Part shown: in pieces, positions 36,147-47,862 of the stretch
Numbering within the stretch: position 1 is the first letter of the stretch
How the letters are laid out: every line of letters begins with the position of its first letter
Source: Misgurnus anguillicaudatus
Lineage: Eukaryota > Chordata > Actinopteri > Cypriniformes > Cobitidae
DNA length: 64,000 nt
Reading direction: 5' to 3'
Assembly: GCF_027580225.2 (NCBI RefSeq)
Contig: NW_027395276.1
Location: 3,393,501-3,457,500, forward strand
Position numbers and translations under genes: made by a program
The notes under the pieces: model-generated
The model's input: the letters and a program-made list of their open reading frames with translations, nothing else
Databases searched by the model: none
What the model was told of the DNA's origin: nothing

Positions 36147-37162
36147 TTAGCCTGACGTCGTCATTCAATTCTAGTCAGAATTTGAGTCTGATACCGCTCC
36201 ATTGGACTGTGATTATGGGACGTTTATTAACCGAACCAGGACAAAAAATGCCTCTGCACTCAATTAGATAGACCTACAACCAATCAGAGCAACCAAGTGT
36301 GTGACGTATGTTTAAATGGCGTCTTTCCTTTTGCAGCCTGACTAACATTATGATTGTACTAAGTCTGAGATAGCGAACGTACATCAACACCTATTATGTT
36401 TACAAGATTTTATTCATATCACGACATTGTGAGTTATTCACTACCCTCTAAAAAAGGTTGGGTTGTTTTTAACCCAGGTCTGGGTCCTTATTGGACAGAA
36501 CACATTGATGGGTTAAAATGACCCAAATAATGGGTTGGTTTAACCCAACTGCTGGGTTATTGTTAATCAACCATGTTGAAACAACCCAGCATTTTTTAGA
36601 GTGTAAGTCATACAGTCAGACTATCTTACACCATTTGTAAGTTAGTTTAACTTCATCCACGGGCTTCCGAAAAGGAGCTGGCAATGACTGCTAGTTATAT
36701 CCACATTGTCGTGCACGCCAAATTGCCCATTTTCATTGTGTTCCATCTTCTTCTTAGCGACCATTGAAGCCAGCTGATAAATTAAACTTTTGCTGAATCC
36801 CAACGGAGGGACGGCAAAAACATCTTTTCAATCAACAAATACCTTGATCGCGTTTCTCTGTTCCTCTTTTAACATCAATGCGCTGTCGATATCTTCTAGA
36901 ACAGACTCAATGACAGAATATTCACATAAAAATTCTCCAGCGGCAGCCATCTTTGTTGTAAACAGATTCAACGCAAGCGCTCTTTGGTGACGTGGTTGAT
37001 TACGTTACTGTTGATCGTCTGTCCATCATCATATAAATCCCTCCCTAACAATATGATTGGTTCGACCAGCTTTGGTTCGAGCATAGTTGCGCCACAATGG
37101 AGCGACACCAGACTGAACTTCCTGACCTGAAATGTTGTGGGTGGTGCTGGCACCCAGGCTAA
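36147..37162. mobile_element. element with TTAGCCTG ends (family F), about 1 kb
   Basis: TTAGCCTG at 36147 and inverted CAGGCTAA ending at 37162. Subterminal AGTCTGATACCGCTCCATTG at the left matches inverted AGTCTGGTGTCGCTCCATTG at the right. The element at 63425-63937 shares the AGTCTGG...CGCTCCATTG motif. It encloses a TA-flanked MITE (36444-36603). Superfamily uncertain. Confidence 0.7.
36444..36603. mobile_element. TA-flanked MITE of AACCCAG/GGGTT units, 160 bp
   Basis: Ends CCCTCTAAAAAAGG and TTTTTTAGAGTG are imperfect inverts, flanked by TA on each side. The inside is built from TGGGTT and AACCCA motifs. Nested in the family F element. Tc1/mariner-like by target. Confidence 0.8.
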
Positions 37163-39420
37163 CTAGGAATGATACAATGACAGTTGTTTATCTGAAGGTC
37201 AGAGGTCTGACCCGAGCAGGTTCGGGTGTAAGGGTTTCACAGGACACGGGTAGGGTATAATAATAGCACCATCGGGTCTTGGGTAATTTAAAATAATTGT
37301 GGCGACCACAACCTAACCGTGTGTGCATGTTTGCCAAAAGCATTCACGACATTGTGTTACTAGCGGTTTTTGTTGAGACAGACCTGTCAATCAATTTTGA
37401 ATGCACATTTTAGCAGTTACCATTGTGTCGTCGTCAGATAATAAATTTAAATAAATAGAGCAGCGGGCCAAATTGGAGGCAAATTGGGTCTTTTTTTTAA
37501 TTGCCACTAGTTCGGGTTGGACTCAGGTCTAATTTTTTCGAGTTTGTCTCGGGTTGGCTCTTTCTTTAAAAAATAATGATTTATGCTGGTGGGGTTTGGG
37601 TAAAAAGTGATTCTATGTAGAAGTACTGTCCATTGTTCATCTTAACGGCAGTAATATATTTAACTAATGTTCACAAACTGAATTTTTAGTTTACAAGTTT
37701 TACAAAACAAACTATTGTACTGAAGCCAGTTCATAGTGAAACATCACATGCAAAGAAAACTTCATTCAAATGGCCTCTTCTTTTGTATGTTGATAGTTTT
37801 TGACCTAAGTTGATCCACACTGCAGACTTTATTCTGATGAAAAAGCCATATAAGACTTTATCTTTATAACCGAATAGGAAAACAATGGAGGATGGTATTG
37901 CTGTCTAATTGTATAACCAGCAGTGACAGGACAGAATTTGTAACAATGAAAAGAATGCAGGTTGCACGCAAGACAGACACACAGACATCATTATCCAAGT
38001 TCAGCTGGTATCACAGCCCAGCATCAATAATGATGATGATCAACTAAACCCAATAGTACATGTGCACGACACCCGATCTTCATGGATTTAAAGTGCGCAC
38101 ACACAGACAGATGTAAAACGACTCGCCTCCTCCTTACAGTCACACTGTACTGGTCAACAGAAGCCTTTCAGACATGCATGAGGGCAGCCAGCGTTGTCAG
38201 CACCTACAGAGTCTCGACAGACCCCTAAAACCTGATCCCCTACACACATACACACAGCATGCCCCCTTCGGCAGCACATGACGGGAGCGCATGCCAACCG
38301 CAGTCGGTTCGGGAAAAGATCCCAGTGAAAACCAAACCACTGGGGTAATTCCTTTAATAACACATGCACATACTTACAGAGGCTACTCTTTATGATGTTT
38401 GGAAGGGGAGACAAAAACGAAGAGACCGAAAAAATATTCAGCTTATCAGAAGCAAAATCACTAGTAGGAGTATGAGCAGGGCATTATGGGTAATGGAGTT
38501 TGTATTGAGGATGATGGTGGTTTCAGACTCACTTTTTTCCAGTGTTAAGAAAACACTGGAGATTTACACACAGCAGTAAAAGAGCGAGAGCAGAGGTGGT
38601 CTGCCAAAAATTATTTCCAGCCATTTCTCACCTCGGCCCATCCAGAATGCATTTAAACACCTCTCTTCCTCTTATAAATGTAAATCAAATACTGTACAGT
38701 GAATTCCCAGTCTGGAGTTTAACATGCTTTCTAAATTAGTAATATTATGGCAAGCGTTATTACAAACTAATCTGTCATATTCAGGTAGATATATGTGTTC
38801 ATGTTTATATATTTACTGTACATAAATACACTGAATGTAGTATAGGTCATTCATATTCCTTCATGCTAAACAATACACATACTACTGTATATACACTGCA
38901 TATCTGTCAACATTAGGATTTGAAAATAATGGAAATTTCCCGAACCCTAACCTTGATCAGTAAGCACAATACACGCAAAGTTATAACAAATGCATCAACC
39001 CGCACATCCAAATGTGTACATGGGCCGACGTGTGCGTTAAAGCATGTGGCGGCTGTAGTAGTTTTGAACGCGGCTCGTCTTCCTCCACCCTTTCTCGCAA
39101 AGCTTTTCTTCTTCTTGTTTTATTGGCGGGTGTCGTTTGAGTGATATGTTACAGGCAGTGATGGGCAGTAACGCGTTAGAAGTAACGCGCTACTGTAATC
39201 CGATTACTTTTTTCAAGTAACGAGTAAAGTAAGGGATTACAATTACAAAAACAGTAATTAGATTACTGTTACTTCCCTGTAAGCAGGCTGCGTTACTGCG
39301 TTATTTTTTAATCTTGATTTTGTTTCGTGAGACTCTCTCGTGTCGTGACGCGAATCGAGTGACAATGACGTATGAGCGCCGCGCCGTCAGTCAGTGTAGT
39401 GTTGAACGTGAAAAGACAAC

Positions 39421-39678
39421 ATGGAGCGCGGAAGAGAGCAAGACTATGCAGCGTTTAATGCTTGAAAGTACCGACATTACTTTGAGTTTAACCCAGTTAA
39501 AGGTGACAAAAACATCAGCGTCCGCTGTACACTCTGCGTGGGAATAAAACTTTTATACACAGCGAAAAATTCCACCTCAAATCTGAGCAAACACCAAGCA
39601 AGCCGGCACAGGAATGTGAAACTTACTGAAAAAATCCCTGAACCCCCAGCTGACATGATCTCATACACGTTCACGTGA
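39421..39678 (+). pseudogene. hAT transposase N-terminal BED zinc-finger remnant, one in-frame stop
   Basis: From ATG 39421 the frame reads MERGREQDYAAFNA, a TGA at 39463-39465, then KYRHYFEFNPVKGDKNISVR and CTLCVGIKLLYTAKNSTSN and LSKHQASRHRNVKL. C-x2-C ... H-x4-H is the BED-finger pattern, and the surrounding residues match hAT/ZBED proteins. The frame ends at 39676-39678, near a possible donor GTGAAA. The catalytic part is absent. One point change (the stop) is the only break in the finger region, so decay is modest. Confidence 0.78.
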
Positions 39679-40171
39679 AATCTGATGTAAACAGACTATA
39701 TATCTATATTTCATGGATTATATGCATTTGTGGACAAAAATGGTCATTTGATGAACTCTTTTAGAAGGTTTTTATGGGTTATTCACACATCTGAAACAGA
39801 CTGGATTCGACTCGCGATCGTTATACACCAAGGTAAGAAGTCCCGTTTATATTCAGCATGTTGTCATCTGGACTTCTGTAACAAAATACTACATTTATGT
39901 TGCTAGAGCATCTGTATCTCAAAACAGAGACCATACACTGATGCTAAACCCGTAGACCTTTTAAACGATGTATAGTAATGTTAATTTAATATTAAATTAA
40001 TGTTTGTAGACAGTAGGCTATATAGATATTGTTAGCAGCTTTAAAAAAAAACGACGCCATCACGCCCACGAATAAGTGCGCGTTGAAATGTTAAAACAGA
40101 GAATGTTTCATTTGATTCAATTTTAGACGATGGAATATGCAAAAAGAATAGAATTAGTCTGAAAGGTCTTG

Positions 40172-40486
40172 GCCCGGTTGCATAAAGCTCCTTAAGTTTT
40201 TTCCTTAAGGATGACACTTAAGGGAAAAATTCCCCTAACCTACAGTAAGAGAATAATTTAAGGGTGTTGCATACAGTATAATCCCTTAAATGGTTCTCTT
40301 AGGTAAGGGTAATCGTTAAATGTTTCACGACAGCGACCCAGGTTTGTTGTTATAAAATACTATTGTTGCCATGGAGATGCAACAGAAAAAAAACGTAAGT
40401 TTTTTTTGCAACACCCTTAAGTTTAAGGGAAACATAAGGGTGAACTTGAGGGAAAATTACACTTAAGGTGCTTTATGCAATCGGGC
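40172..40486. mobile_element. MITE with GCCCGGTTGCATAAAG ends, nested in a hAT
   Basis: GCCCGGTTGCATAAAGC and inverted CTTTATGCAATCGGGC, with CTTAAG motifs throughout (TTAAGGGAAA and similar). No clear target duplication. Lies inside the hAT at 39156-40662. Confidence 0.75.
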
Positions 40487-41401
40487 TCTGTTGCTTCATA
40501 CTGTAGCATTCAGGTCGTGCATCATGTTTTTGAAAAGTAATTAGTAAAGTAACTAGTAACTAATTACTTTTGAAAATAAGTAATCAGTAAAGTAACGGGA
40601 TTACTTTCTTAGGGAAGTAATCAGTAACTAATTACTATTTCCAAGTAACTTGACCAACACTGCCTACAGGTATACTGCTGTCTGCTTTACCTGAGGTGGA
40701 TGTAGCAAACATTAAATATGGCCAGTGGGATTTTTAATAGAAAGACTAAAAATACGTGAGAAATATGGGAAATTATTTAAACGGGATGATGGCGGGACAG
40801 AATGGTAAAATACGGAAGAATCCAGAGAAAAACGGGAAGGTTGACAGGTAAGATACATTGTAGCACGAGCAGTGCAGATGCTAAACTATTTACTGTATAT
40901 CAGTCTCTAACCATGACATTACATACCTGGTTAACCAATCAGATCAATTAAAGATGAAAAAAGAACCAATCATTTAAGCTAAAAAATATTTTTTATAAAA
41001 CACTGGCAGATGTTTTAATTCACACAGTTTAATGGAGTGTCATATTTAAGAGTTTTAAAATAAAGTGACCTGGGATTCATTTGCTGGGGATTTTTAAAAC
41101 CCATAAAGGCTTTTGAAGTGTGAATGAATGGGTGTGATGAATGGTCTACAGAGTTCAATGCTATGAGCAACGTATGTGCGTCAGTGACTGATATACATAA
41201 TAAAATCTGGAAAAATGAGTCGATTGCGAACATTCATTTACACGCTGAACGACTAAAGATAACAGCAATGCTTTGTTTGGAAATGTGGAACCAGAGGAAT
41301 GACATTGATGATTTCCACAAGTTCTCCATAATACAGTCTAAAAAAACTATTAAAACTACATAACTAAACAAAATTAAATTGTTTATTTTCAGAAAATTAG
41401 A

Positions 41402-41790
41402 TTAGGGCTGTGCCAATTGAAAACGATAATAATTGTAATTAAAAAGTAGTTCAATGTCAACGAATATTGGCGCTAAAGATGCTGAGCGTTATTGACAAAT
41501 ATCTTGACAAATATTGACAAATATTCTTGTAAAATGTGTAATGTAATCGGTAACACCGGGTTTGTGCCATGTTTATTAAACAGTATTTTTCTTTACCAGC
41601 TGCAACAATCAATAAATCAATAAAAACAAACAATAATAATTGATTATAATAATATTTTTGTTGACAACGAATATTGACACTACAGATGCTGAACGTTATT
41701 AACAAATATATTTTCTTGTAAAATGTGTGATGTAATCGTAACACCGGGGTCGTCTCATGTTTTTTCCTCACCGGCACATACATAATGATT
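41402..41790. mobile_element. hAT terminal fragment followed by a 207-bp tandem duplication
   Basis: TTAGGGCTGTGCCAATTGA looks like a hAT end; no partner end was found. Then AACGAATATTG, TTCTTGTAAAATGTGT and TAACACCGGG occur at 41459-41560 and again from 41666, period about 207 bp. The minus-strand open frame across it (41457-41783) is produced by the duplication and has no known motif. Confidence 0.55.
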
Positions 41791-42161
41791 GCAGCTTAAT
41801 AGTTTTTTTGTTTATTTACATTTTGGATATTGAGATGCTTTATTTAAAACAGGACAAACTTTTATTTAAGGTTTGTGTAAAATGTCTAAATGTAATAAAA
41901 TGTCGATATTATATTACTAAAACTCAATTTGTGGATTTTGCACTTCAAAGGACACTTTTACATTTACTGTAAATACCCAGATTTAGGGTTTTAATTGGTT
42001 ATAACAAGAAAAAAGTAGTTTTTATCCAACTAATCAACAAAATATTCATCAGATTAATTTCTTATCAAACTAATAGTAAGTTATAGTTTTAATTGCAGAA
42101 TTGCATATCATTAAGCTAAGTAATTAAAACACAGCATGATATTTTACCATGGATACCCACC

Positions 42162-42879
42162 GTAGCAGTTAACCTGGGCCCGTTTAGCTGAGCGTGGATT
42201 ATGGCTTCTTCAACGTGATCTTTGATCCTCAGCAAAGCGAGCTCCAAGCTGTGCTCTCCGGCGACCATATGCGCGAGATCCTGCAGCACGGTTATGTACT
42301 GTCTCCAAGGCATGTGGATCTCAGAGAGGCTGGCCAGGCAACCGCGCATGACGTTGAGGCAGTAGCCACTGCACGCCCGAATCAGGGTGAGTCCCTGGCA
42401 ATGAGAGCAATAATTCATGCGCAACAGCGCACGCACGCATTCTTTGGACAACTCCATCGTCTCCGTAACGTTCATTACCTCTGACCCCACGGCGAGAGCT
42501 ATGCTGAGCGCCCGACCCGCTTGCAATGCGCTCACCAACTCGGCCGCCATTGTCCTGGGGTGGGGGCCAAAGGGGTTAATGTCCGGCCTTGTCATGCGAA
42601 GACAGTCGCCGAGCTGACTGTCACCGGAAGCGCCCGTGCTGACGCTCTCCGCCATGTCGGGATTGATAATACGGGTGTGGACCAATGGGAAAAGACTGTC
42701 AAAGAAACACTGGACGGCGGTTTCCACTGAAACGTTCCCGGTGCCCTGGAGGTATTGGGAAAGGTCAGTGAAGAGGCACATAATGTGTGGGGATATGGAG
42801 GGCAGGAGCGATGTGTAAACTCTCTCAAACAAAAAGATCAGGTGTTCCTGAGAAAAGGACAACAGAGACTGGAACACAT
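42162..42879 (-). CDS. gpc5: glypican-5-like, large core exon (probably exon 3)
   Basis: Glypicans are GPI-anchored heparan sulphate proteoglycans on the outer cell surface that modulate Wnt, Hedgehog, FGF and BMP signalling. This exon encodes about 239 residues of the helical, disulphide-bonded core. Visible features are a CLFTDLSQYL stretch, two N-glycosylation sequons (NVS, NVT), the CLRMTRPDINPFGP block and the signature cysteine cluster CSHCQGLTLIRACSGYC...GC. It ends with HAQLNGPRLTAT. The acceptor is excellent (ttttctctcttttcag, AG at 42881-42880) and the preceding intron is phase 1. The donor is GTGGGT just after the ACG codon whose last base is 42162 or 42161 (I read the donor G at 42160), giving a phase 0 end. 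An ATG at 42934 is intronic and is not the start. No frameshift or stop interrupts it. The subfamily (gpc5 rather than gpc3) is chosen from the VDKVCGH continuation in the next exon and the remembered family pattern. Glypican identity is near certain; the paralogue (cyprinids have several gpc5 copies) is not resolved. Confidence 0.9.
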
Positions 42880-43198
42880 CTGAAAAGAGAGAAAAGTTAT
42901 GAATAAGCTTCTGTAACTGATGAACAATCATCACTGTAAAGTTTAAAGATGCATCATGTGACCTTTAGGATGTCTATCATCACCTCTGGTTAAAACATGA
43001 AATAAAGTTACATTCTGAAGAATATCGTTTTCATTTGTCTTAGTTGTTTCAATAAATCTGATAATTTGAGTCTTACTTTTACTATAAAAACCATGGTTCA
43101 TGTTTCTGAGGGTTTGCACATAAATTTATCAGAATCAGGGAAAAGCCATCGCAATGTGAACTATGAATTAGTCGTGTCACTCACATGTCATTTTGCAA

Positions 43199-44118
43199 CT
43201 GTTATAAATTATAATCTCTGAATGTTCAGTAAATAATATTGCTGTAGAAAACACAATTCACTTATTAGGTTTAAATGTTGATGTTTTGTTTCATTTAAAG
43301 TCGCAATGAAATTGAAATGAAAAACTATATATATAGTTTTATATATATATATATATTAATATTGTGGTATTATTAACAAATGACTTATCTGTGAGCTTCA
43401 TTATTTAAAAAAAAATTGTGTGTGCTCATAATCTTTAATCAAAAATGCAAATCTCTTCCCCTCCTCAAAACGATCTCTCTTCACTTCCGGTCATATGGTA
43501 TCGCAGGTGGGCGGGGTCCGGGAGAAGATCACAGCGATTAGCAATTAGCAACACGACCCAACTTCAAACGATCCAATCAGATCTCGATGGACAAATTTAA
43601 ATCCAGCCCTGCCTTATTTCATTTCAGAAGCCGTTTCATTCGGATATACGTCACCACGGGGAAAATAAGTCAATCGCTACTTCCGTTTCATTGCGACTTT
43701 AAAGTCACAATTATGGTGATTCCTACATTCTTGATATTTGTGCATCCCAAATAAACAGCGGTTAATTTTGTCCAACGTTTCGAAAAATCCTTAATGACAA
43801 CCTGCTGTGAGAGTGCTGGATCTCATTATTGACTGATAAGAAAGTTTTGATGAGTGACTAAATCAATGAACTAGATGATGATCTTTACTATTATGTACCA
43901 GCCACCACAGAATTGCACTATTAACTTTACATGAACACAAAAAAATGTGTTTTATACACACAGTTAATGCAACAAAGGATCAAGAGTCCAACTAAAACAA
44001 ACACTGATCACCATAATGGTGACTTTAAATAAACAAAACATCAACATTTAAACCTAATAAGTTGTGTTTTCTACAGCAATATTTTAACCGAACATTCAGA
44101 AATAATGTTTTATAACAG
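43199..44118. mobile_element. palindromic element with CTGTTATAAA ends, interrupted by a family E MITE
   Basis: CTGTTATAAA...CTGAATGTTC at the left pairs with inverted GAACATTCAG...TTTATAACAG at the right. The arms are about 110-120 bp, including AAACACAACTTATTAGG-type sequence and GTTGATGTTTTGTTT. The left arm is split by the insertion at 43299-43698. Shares an arm segment with 23384-23850. Confidence 0.8.
43299..43698. mobile_element. TTAA-flanked MITE with AGTCGCAATGAAA ends (family E), 400 bp
   Basis: AGTCGCAATGAAAT and inverted TTTCATTGCGACT, flanked by TTAA at 43295-43298 and 43699-43702. The intact right arm of the host element shows the pre-insertion sequence (TTTAAAGTCACCATTATGG), confirming the insertion and a TTAA target. 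Confidence 0.9.
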
Positions 44119-44462
44119 ATTTAAATAAAATGCAATGTTTCTCTATTATTTACATAACAAGCAAAAAAATAAACATAGAAAACAGTTGTTGTTTTAAACA
44201 TTGTGTGAACATTAAAGCATGACACTGTCATAACGTTTGAAATGGTAGAATGTAGCATTCCTCTGACACGATTTTCTTTAAACTTAAAAACAATGGGACA
44301 CTTTTTATGTTGGCAAAACTTTTTTTGGGAACATTGGGAACTTTCAAGGAACGTTCTTAGAACTTTTCTCTGTTAGCTGGGACAGTACACAAACACACAT
44401 TGAACACACACACTCATGCAAACACTGAACACACTAAACATGTACACTGACAAACACTGAAC

Positions 44463-44791
44463 TAGGGTGGCCATTTGTGCCAGTTCTGCCGGACACGTCC
44501 CAAACATGTTTTTGGGTTCGTTGTCCGGAAGTCGCGTTGCTCGACCGCATACGTCATCGAGGTTCTTACATTTCAGTTAAAATACATTAGAAAATTAAGA
44601 TTTCTTTCTTTTAAGACATACAATCATTGTTGTTTCATTCTTACCTTGAAATGTAACGGTTGCTTTTCTGAAATGAAACCCGAAATATTCAACCTTGATG
44701 ACTATGCGGTCGACCAAGGCGACTTCCGGAGAACGGACCCGAAAACATGTTCGGGACGTGTCCGGCGGAACTGGCACGAATGGCCACCCTA
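44463..44791. mobile_element. small hAT MITE with long inverted ends, 329 bp
   Basis: TAGGGTGGCCATTTGTGCCA and inverted TGGCACGAATGGCCACCCTA, continuing inwards through CGGACACGTCC. Flanked by CACTGAAC at 44455-44462 and 44792-44799; because the host repeat is made of that motif, the duplication could be partly coincidental. Confidence 0.82.
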
Positions 44792-45224
44792 CACTGAACA
44801 CACACACTGAATCCAACAGTACACAAACACAAACTGATAACACTCAAACACAAGCTGGACACACACACAAACACTGACTAAACACACACTGAATGCATAC
44901 AGTAAAATAAACACACACTGAACACACACACACCACACCAACACTGAACGTACAGGCACACTGAACATTCACACTGACAAACACAAACACTGGACACACA
45001 TAAACACTCACATAAACGCAAACACTGAACACACAAACACCGACTGAACACACAAACAGACACTGACGCACACACACATACACACACACACACACACACA
45101 CATACACACACACACACACACACACAAGCACACTGAACATTCACACTGACAAACACAAACACTGGACACACATAAACACTCACATAAACGCATACACTAA
45201 ACACACAAACACTGAACACATAAG

Positions 45225-46492
45225 CAGTGTTGGGTGTAACGCGTTACAAAGTAACGCGTTACTGTAATAATATTACTTTTTTCAGTAACTAGTAGTGTAA
45301 CGCATTACCCGTCTGAAAATGGTAATATTATTACAGTTTTCCCGAGCTAGTTACTTGCGTTACATTCGCCAGTAGCACCTTCATCACACAAAGGCACACA
45401 ACACAGAGAACAAAAGGGAAGTGGAGGAGGGCGTGAATGGAACAGTGATTGGTCTAAGTTTGGCATGAGGTATCATTTACCATCACCGATTGGTCGACAC
45501 CCGGCACCCGGCAGCAGAGCGGCACACTCAAAGACAGATCGGGAAAATGGAAGCGTCAACAACGGCAAGCTTTTTTTCAGAGGAAGGTTCGCTAGTTTCG
45601 ACGGGAGGAGATTCAGTCATTATTTTATTATGTTTAACGGAAGGAAAATAACTTGACGGTGAAGTGCACACTCTTTAATGTTTCTCCGAACGCTGTGCCC
45701 CACGTCCGGTAGCGGGTAAGGAAGCCAGCAGTAATTTTTATGTTGTATTAAAATGTGGTGTATTTACGGTGGGTTTTCTCGCCGTGGAGACCTTGATGAA
45801 TGTGAGGTTATGCCACGGTCTCCCGGCGCTCATTTCATTGTTTGTTTGTATGTAAACAGGGGTTGCGTGCAGGTTGTTTATCCCATCAATTTTGTATATC
45901 AATTTTACCGTAATTGACGAAGGCTGTGTCTTTAGCTTGAGTGATTTTAATGATATTTATTGAATTGATTGTGTATTTATTACTTTGCGGTGTTAAATTG
46001 ATATATTTATATGTTTGGGTGTTGGATGAATTTGCTGTGCATTGCTGTGTATAGTGGGTGGGTAAATAATGTGCACTAACATCATGGTATCCCCCTGCTA
46101 AGAATACAGAACTCTTGGAAGTCTTAATCAGGAAATAATTTATTGTGAACCGTCATTATTTTATCAGCTGTCCATTTAAAGGTGTCCATCTAAAAATAAT
46201 TGCAACCTGTTGTCATCCCTGTATTTTGTATGAGTAAATTGTTATCAAATTTAATCTAATAAAATTGTAACTTTTTATTGATTTGGGAGTTTTGTGTTTG
46301 GATGTTTTCTTGGCCGTGGCTTGCCCAAATAAACATTCTTGCCCAGAAAAAAAATGTAACTAGTAATATAACTAGTAATATAACTAGTTACTTGCTCCAG
46401 GGAGTAATAAAGTAAAGTAAGGCATTACTATTTTTGAGAGTAATATGTAATAAGTAATATATTACTTTTTTGAGTAACTAACCCCAACACTG
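45225..46492 (+). mobile_element. hAT element, 1.27 kb, perfect 8-bp duplication
   Basis: CAGTGTTGGGTGTAACGCG and inverted AGTAACTAACCCCAACACTG, flanked by CACATAAG at 45217-45224 and 46493-46500. Subterminal GTAACGCGTTAC-type and GTAATATTAC motifs. A short frame from 45547 (MEASTTASFFSEEGS) followed by VKCTL-like codons may be a transposase N-terminal relic, but that is weak. Confidence 0.9.
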
Positions 46493-46791
46493 CACATAAG
46501 TACACTAAATGCATACAGTACACAAACACAAGCTGGACACACAAACACTGATTGAACACACAAACAGACACTGAACACACACAGCACACAAACACTGAAC
46601 ACACAAACACACTGAAAATGCACACTGACAAACACAAACACTCAATACACATACACACTCACATAAACGCAAACACTAAACACACAAACACACTGAAAAT
46701 GCACACAACCAAACACAAACACTGAACACACATACACACTCACATAAACACAAAAACTGAACACACAAACACACTGAATGCATACAGTACA

Positions 46792-46864
<73 letters not shown>

Positions 46865-47082
46865 GCAAACACTTAATACACACACTCAACATACACACAC
46901 TCAACACACTGACCCCATAAACACATAATGTACAGTATACAGAACACAATATACACTGAACACACACACACACACACACACACACTGTAGGGTGCCACTC
47001 TCTGAAAGGCCACTGATGTCAGACTGAAGGCATGTTAGTGGAGAGAGAAACAGCAGCAACTGGACCGAAACTGAGACCAGGC

Positions 47083-47161
<79 letters not shown>

Positions 47162-47730
47162 ACATCTCTCAATTTCACTCCATAAGCTGTAGAGGCTTCC
47201 ATCAATACTGTCACAATAGACCAGCAAAACAAGAGAACTCCCCCACTCACAACAGCTGCGACCACACAAACACACACACACACACATTATGGATTGTGCA
47301 CACAGGACACATTCTCTACACACTTTGTTTCAATTGTTGGTCTCTGTTCATGTGCGTCAAACAAACGTCTTTGGCTTCTTGCATAACATCTCGCAGTTTA
47401 ATTTGTAATCGGACAAAGCTGCGGCTTAAGCAAACATCTACACCATAAAGTTGACATTTGTCTGCTTTAGGCCTCACTGGAACCCCAATTATACCTACGC
47501 AACAAGACTGGAGTGATCTCTACATTCTGTGTCATACCACGATTTTACAAAAACTAGATTTTATCGTTCCCAAAAGTAAAAAAAAAACAGAGTGTGCAGA
47601 AAGATGCTATGATGTTGTGGGAGGCTTCCAGGGCGTTGGCATGTGAATCCAAAATGTGTGAAAGATATAGAGGCCATAATTCAGTATGGTTATTCGATAT
47701 GGTTAAGAGCAAATATTTAAATGTATATTT

Positions 47731-47765
47731 ATTTATTTAGCAGATGCATTTATCCAAGGCGACGT
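47731..47765. repeat. teleost dispersed motif (GCAGATGCATTTATCC / AAGGCGACGTACA)
   Basis: Second partial copy of the motif described at 34752-34795, in the same orientation. Confidence 0.5.
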
Positions 47766-47862
47766 ACAAATGAGAGAGCATTTAACATTCTGTCTAAACA
47801 GCCACAAATTTGGACTACAAATAGTCTCAGTATGAATTCACCATGTAACATAGCTCATTTAA

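Larger units (their letters stand above)
39156..40662 (+). mobile_element. hAT element with BED-finger remnant, 1.5 kb
   Basis: Ends CAGTGATGGGCAGTAACGCG and inverted AAGTAACTTGACCAACACTG. Flanks GTTACAGG and CCTACAGG share six of eight bases, consistent with an old 8-bp duplication. Many GTAACT/AGTTAC motifs lie near both ends. It carries a transposase N-terminal remnant (39421-39678) and a nested MITE (40172-40486). Confidence 0.82.
16564..42160 (-). other. gpc5: gpc5 intron between the two exons (about 25.6 kb)
   Basis: Everything between the two exons reads as intron filled with repeats listed separately. I looked for further glypican-like exons (cysteine clusters, WNG/CWNGEDI-type segments) on the minus strand and saw none. 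In 16.7-17.3, 22.1-23.3, 25.5-26.9, 27.9-29.0, 32.5-33.6, 33.9-34.7, 37.2-39.1 and 40.7-41.4 kb I recognise no gene and no clear repeat beyond short microsatellites. Large introns are typical of vertebrate gpc5, which is among the largest known vertebrate genes. Whether enhancers are present cannot be read without cross-species alignment. Confidence 0.75.
44380..47290. repeat. CA-rich minisatellite/microsatellite field, split by two hAT elements
   Basis: Outside the insertions (44463-44791 and 45225-46492) it consists of irregular 18-22 bp units around AACACTGAACACACA, with pure (CA)n runs at about 45065-45125, 46796-46860, 47084-47158 and 47269-47286. Long minus-strand frames of Cys and Val and a plus-strand Thr-His frame are repeat translation. 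Confidence 0.9.

Noticed and set aside
42156..42161. Alternative donor four bases further into the intron (G/GTATCC)
   Set aside because: It would end the exon in phase 1, and joining to the small exon would then give a TAA stop. The GTGGGT donor gives an open, family-like junction.
42194..42828. Plus-strand and alternative minus-strand frames across the large gpc5 exon
   Set aside because: Shadows of the glypican reading frame, which has family motifs and splice sites.
42880..42934. ATG-initiated extension of the large exon to 42934
   Set aside because: It crosses a strong splice acceptor (ttttctctcttttcag) and is intronic.
44689..47448. Cys/Val-rich and Thr/His-rich frames
   Set aside because: They are translations of (CA)n and CA-rich repeats on either strand.
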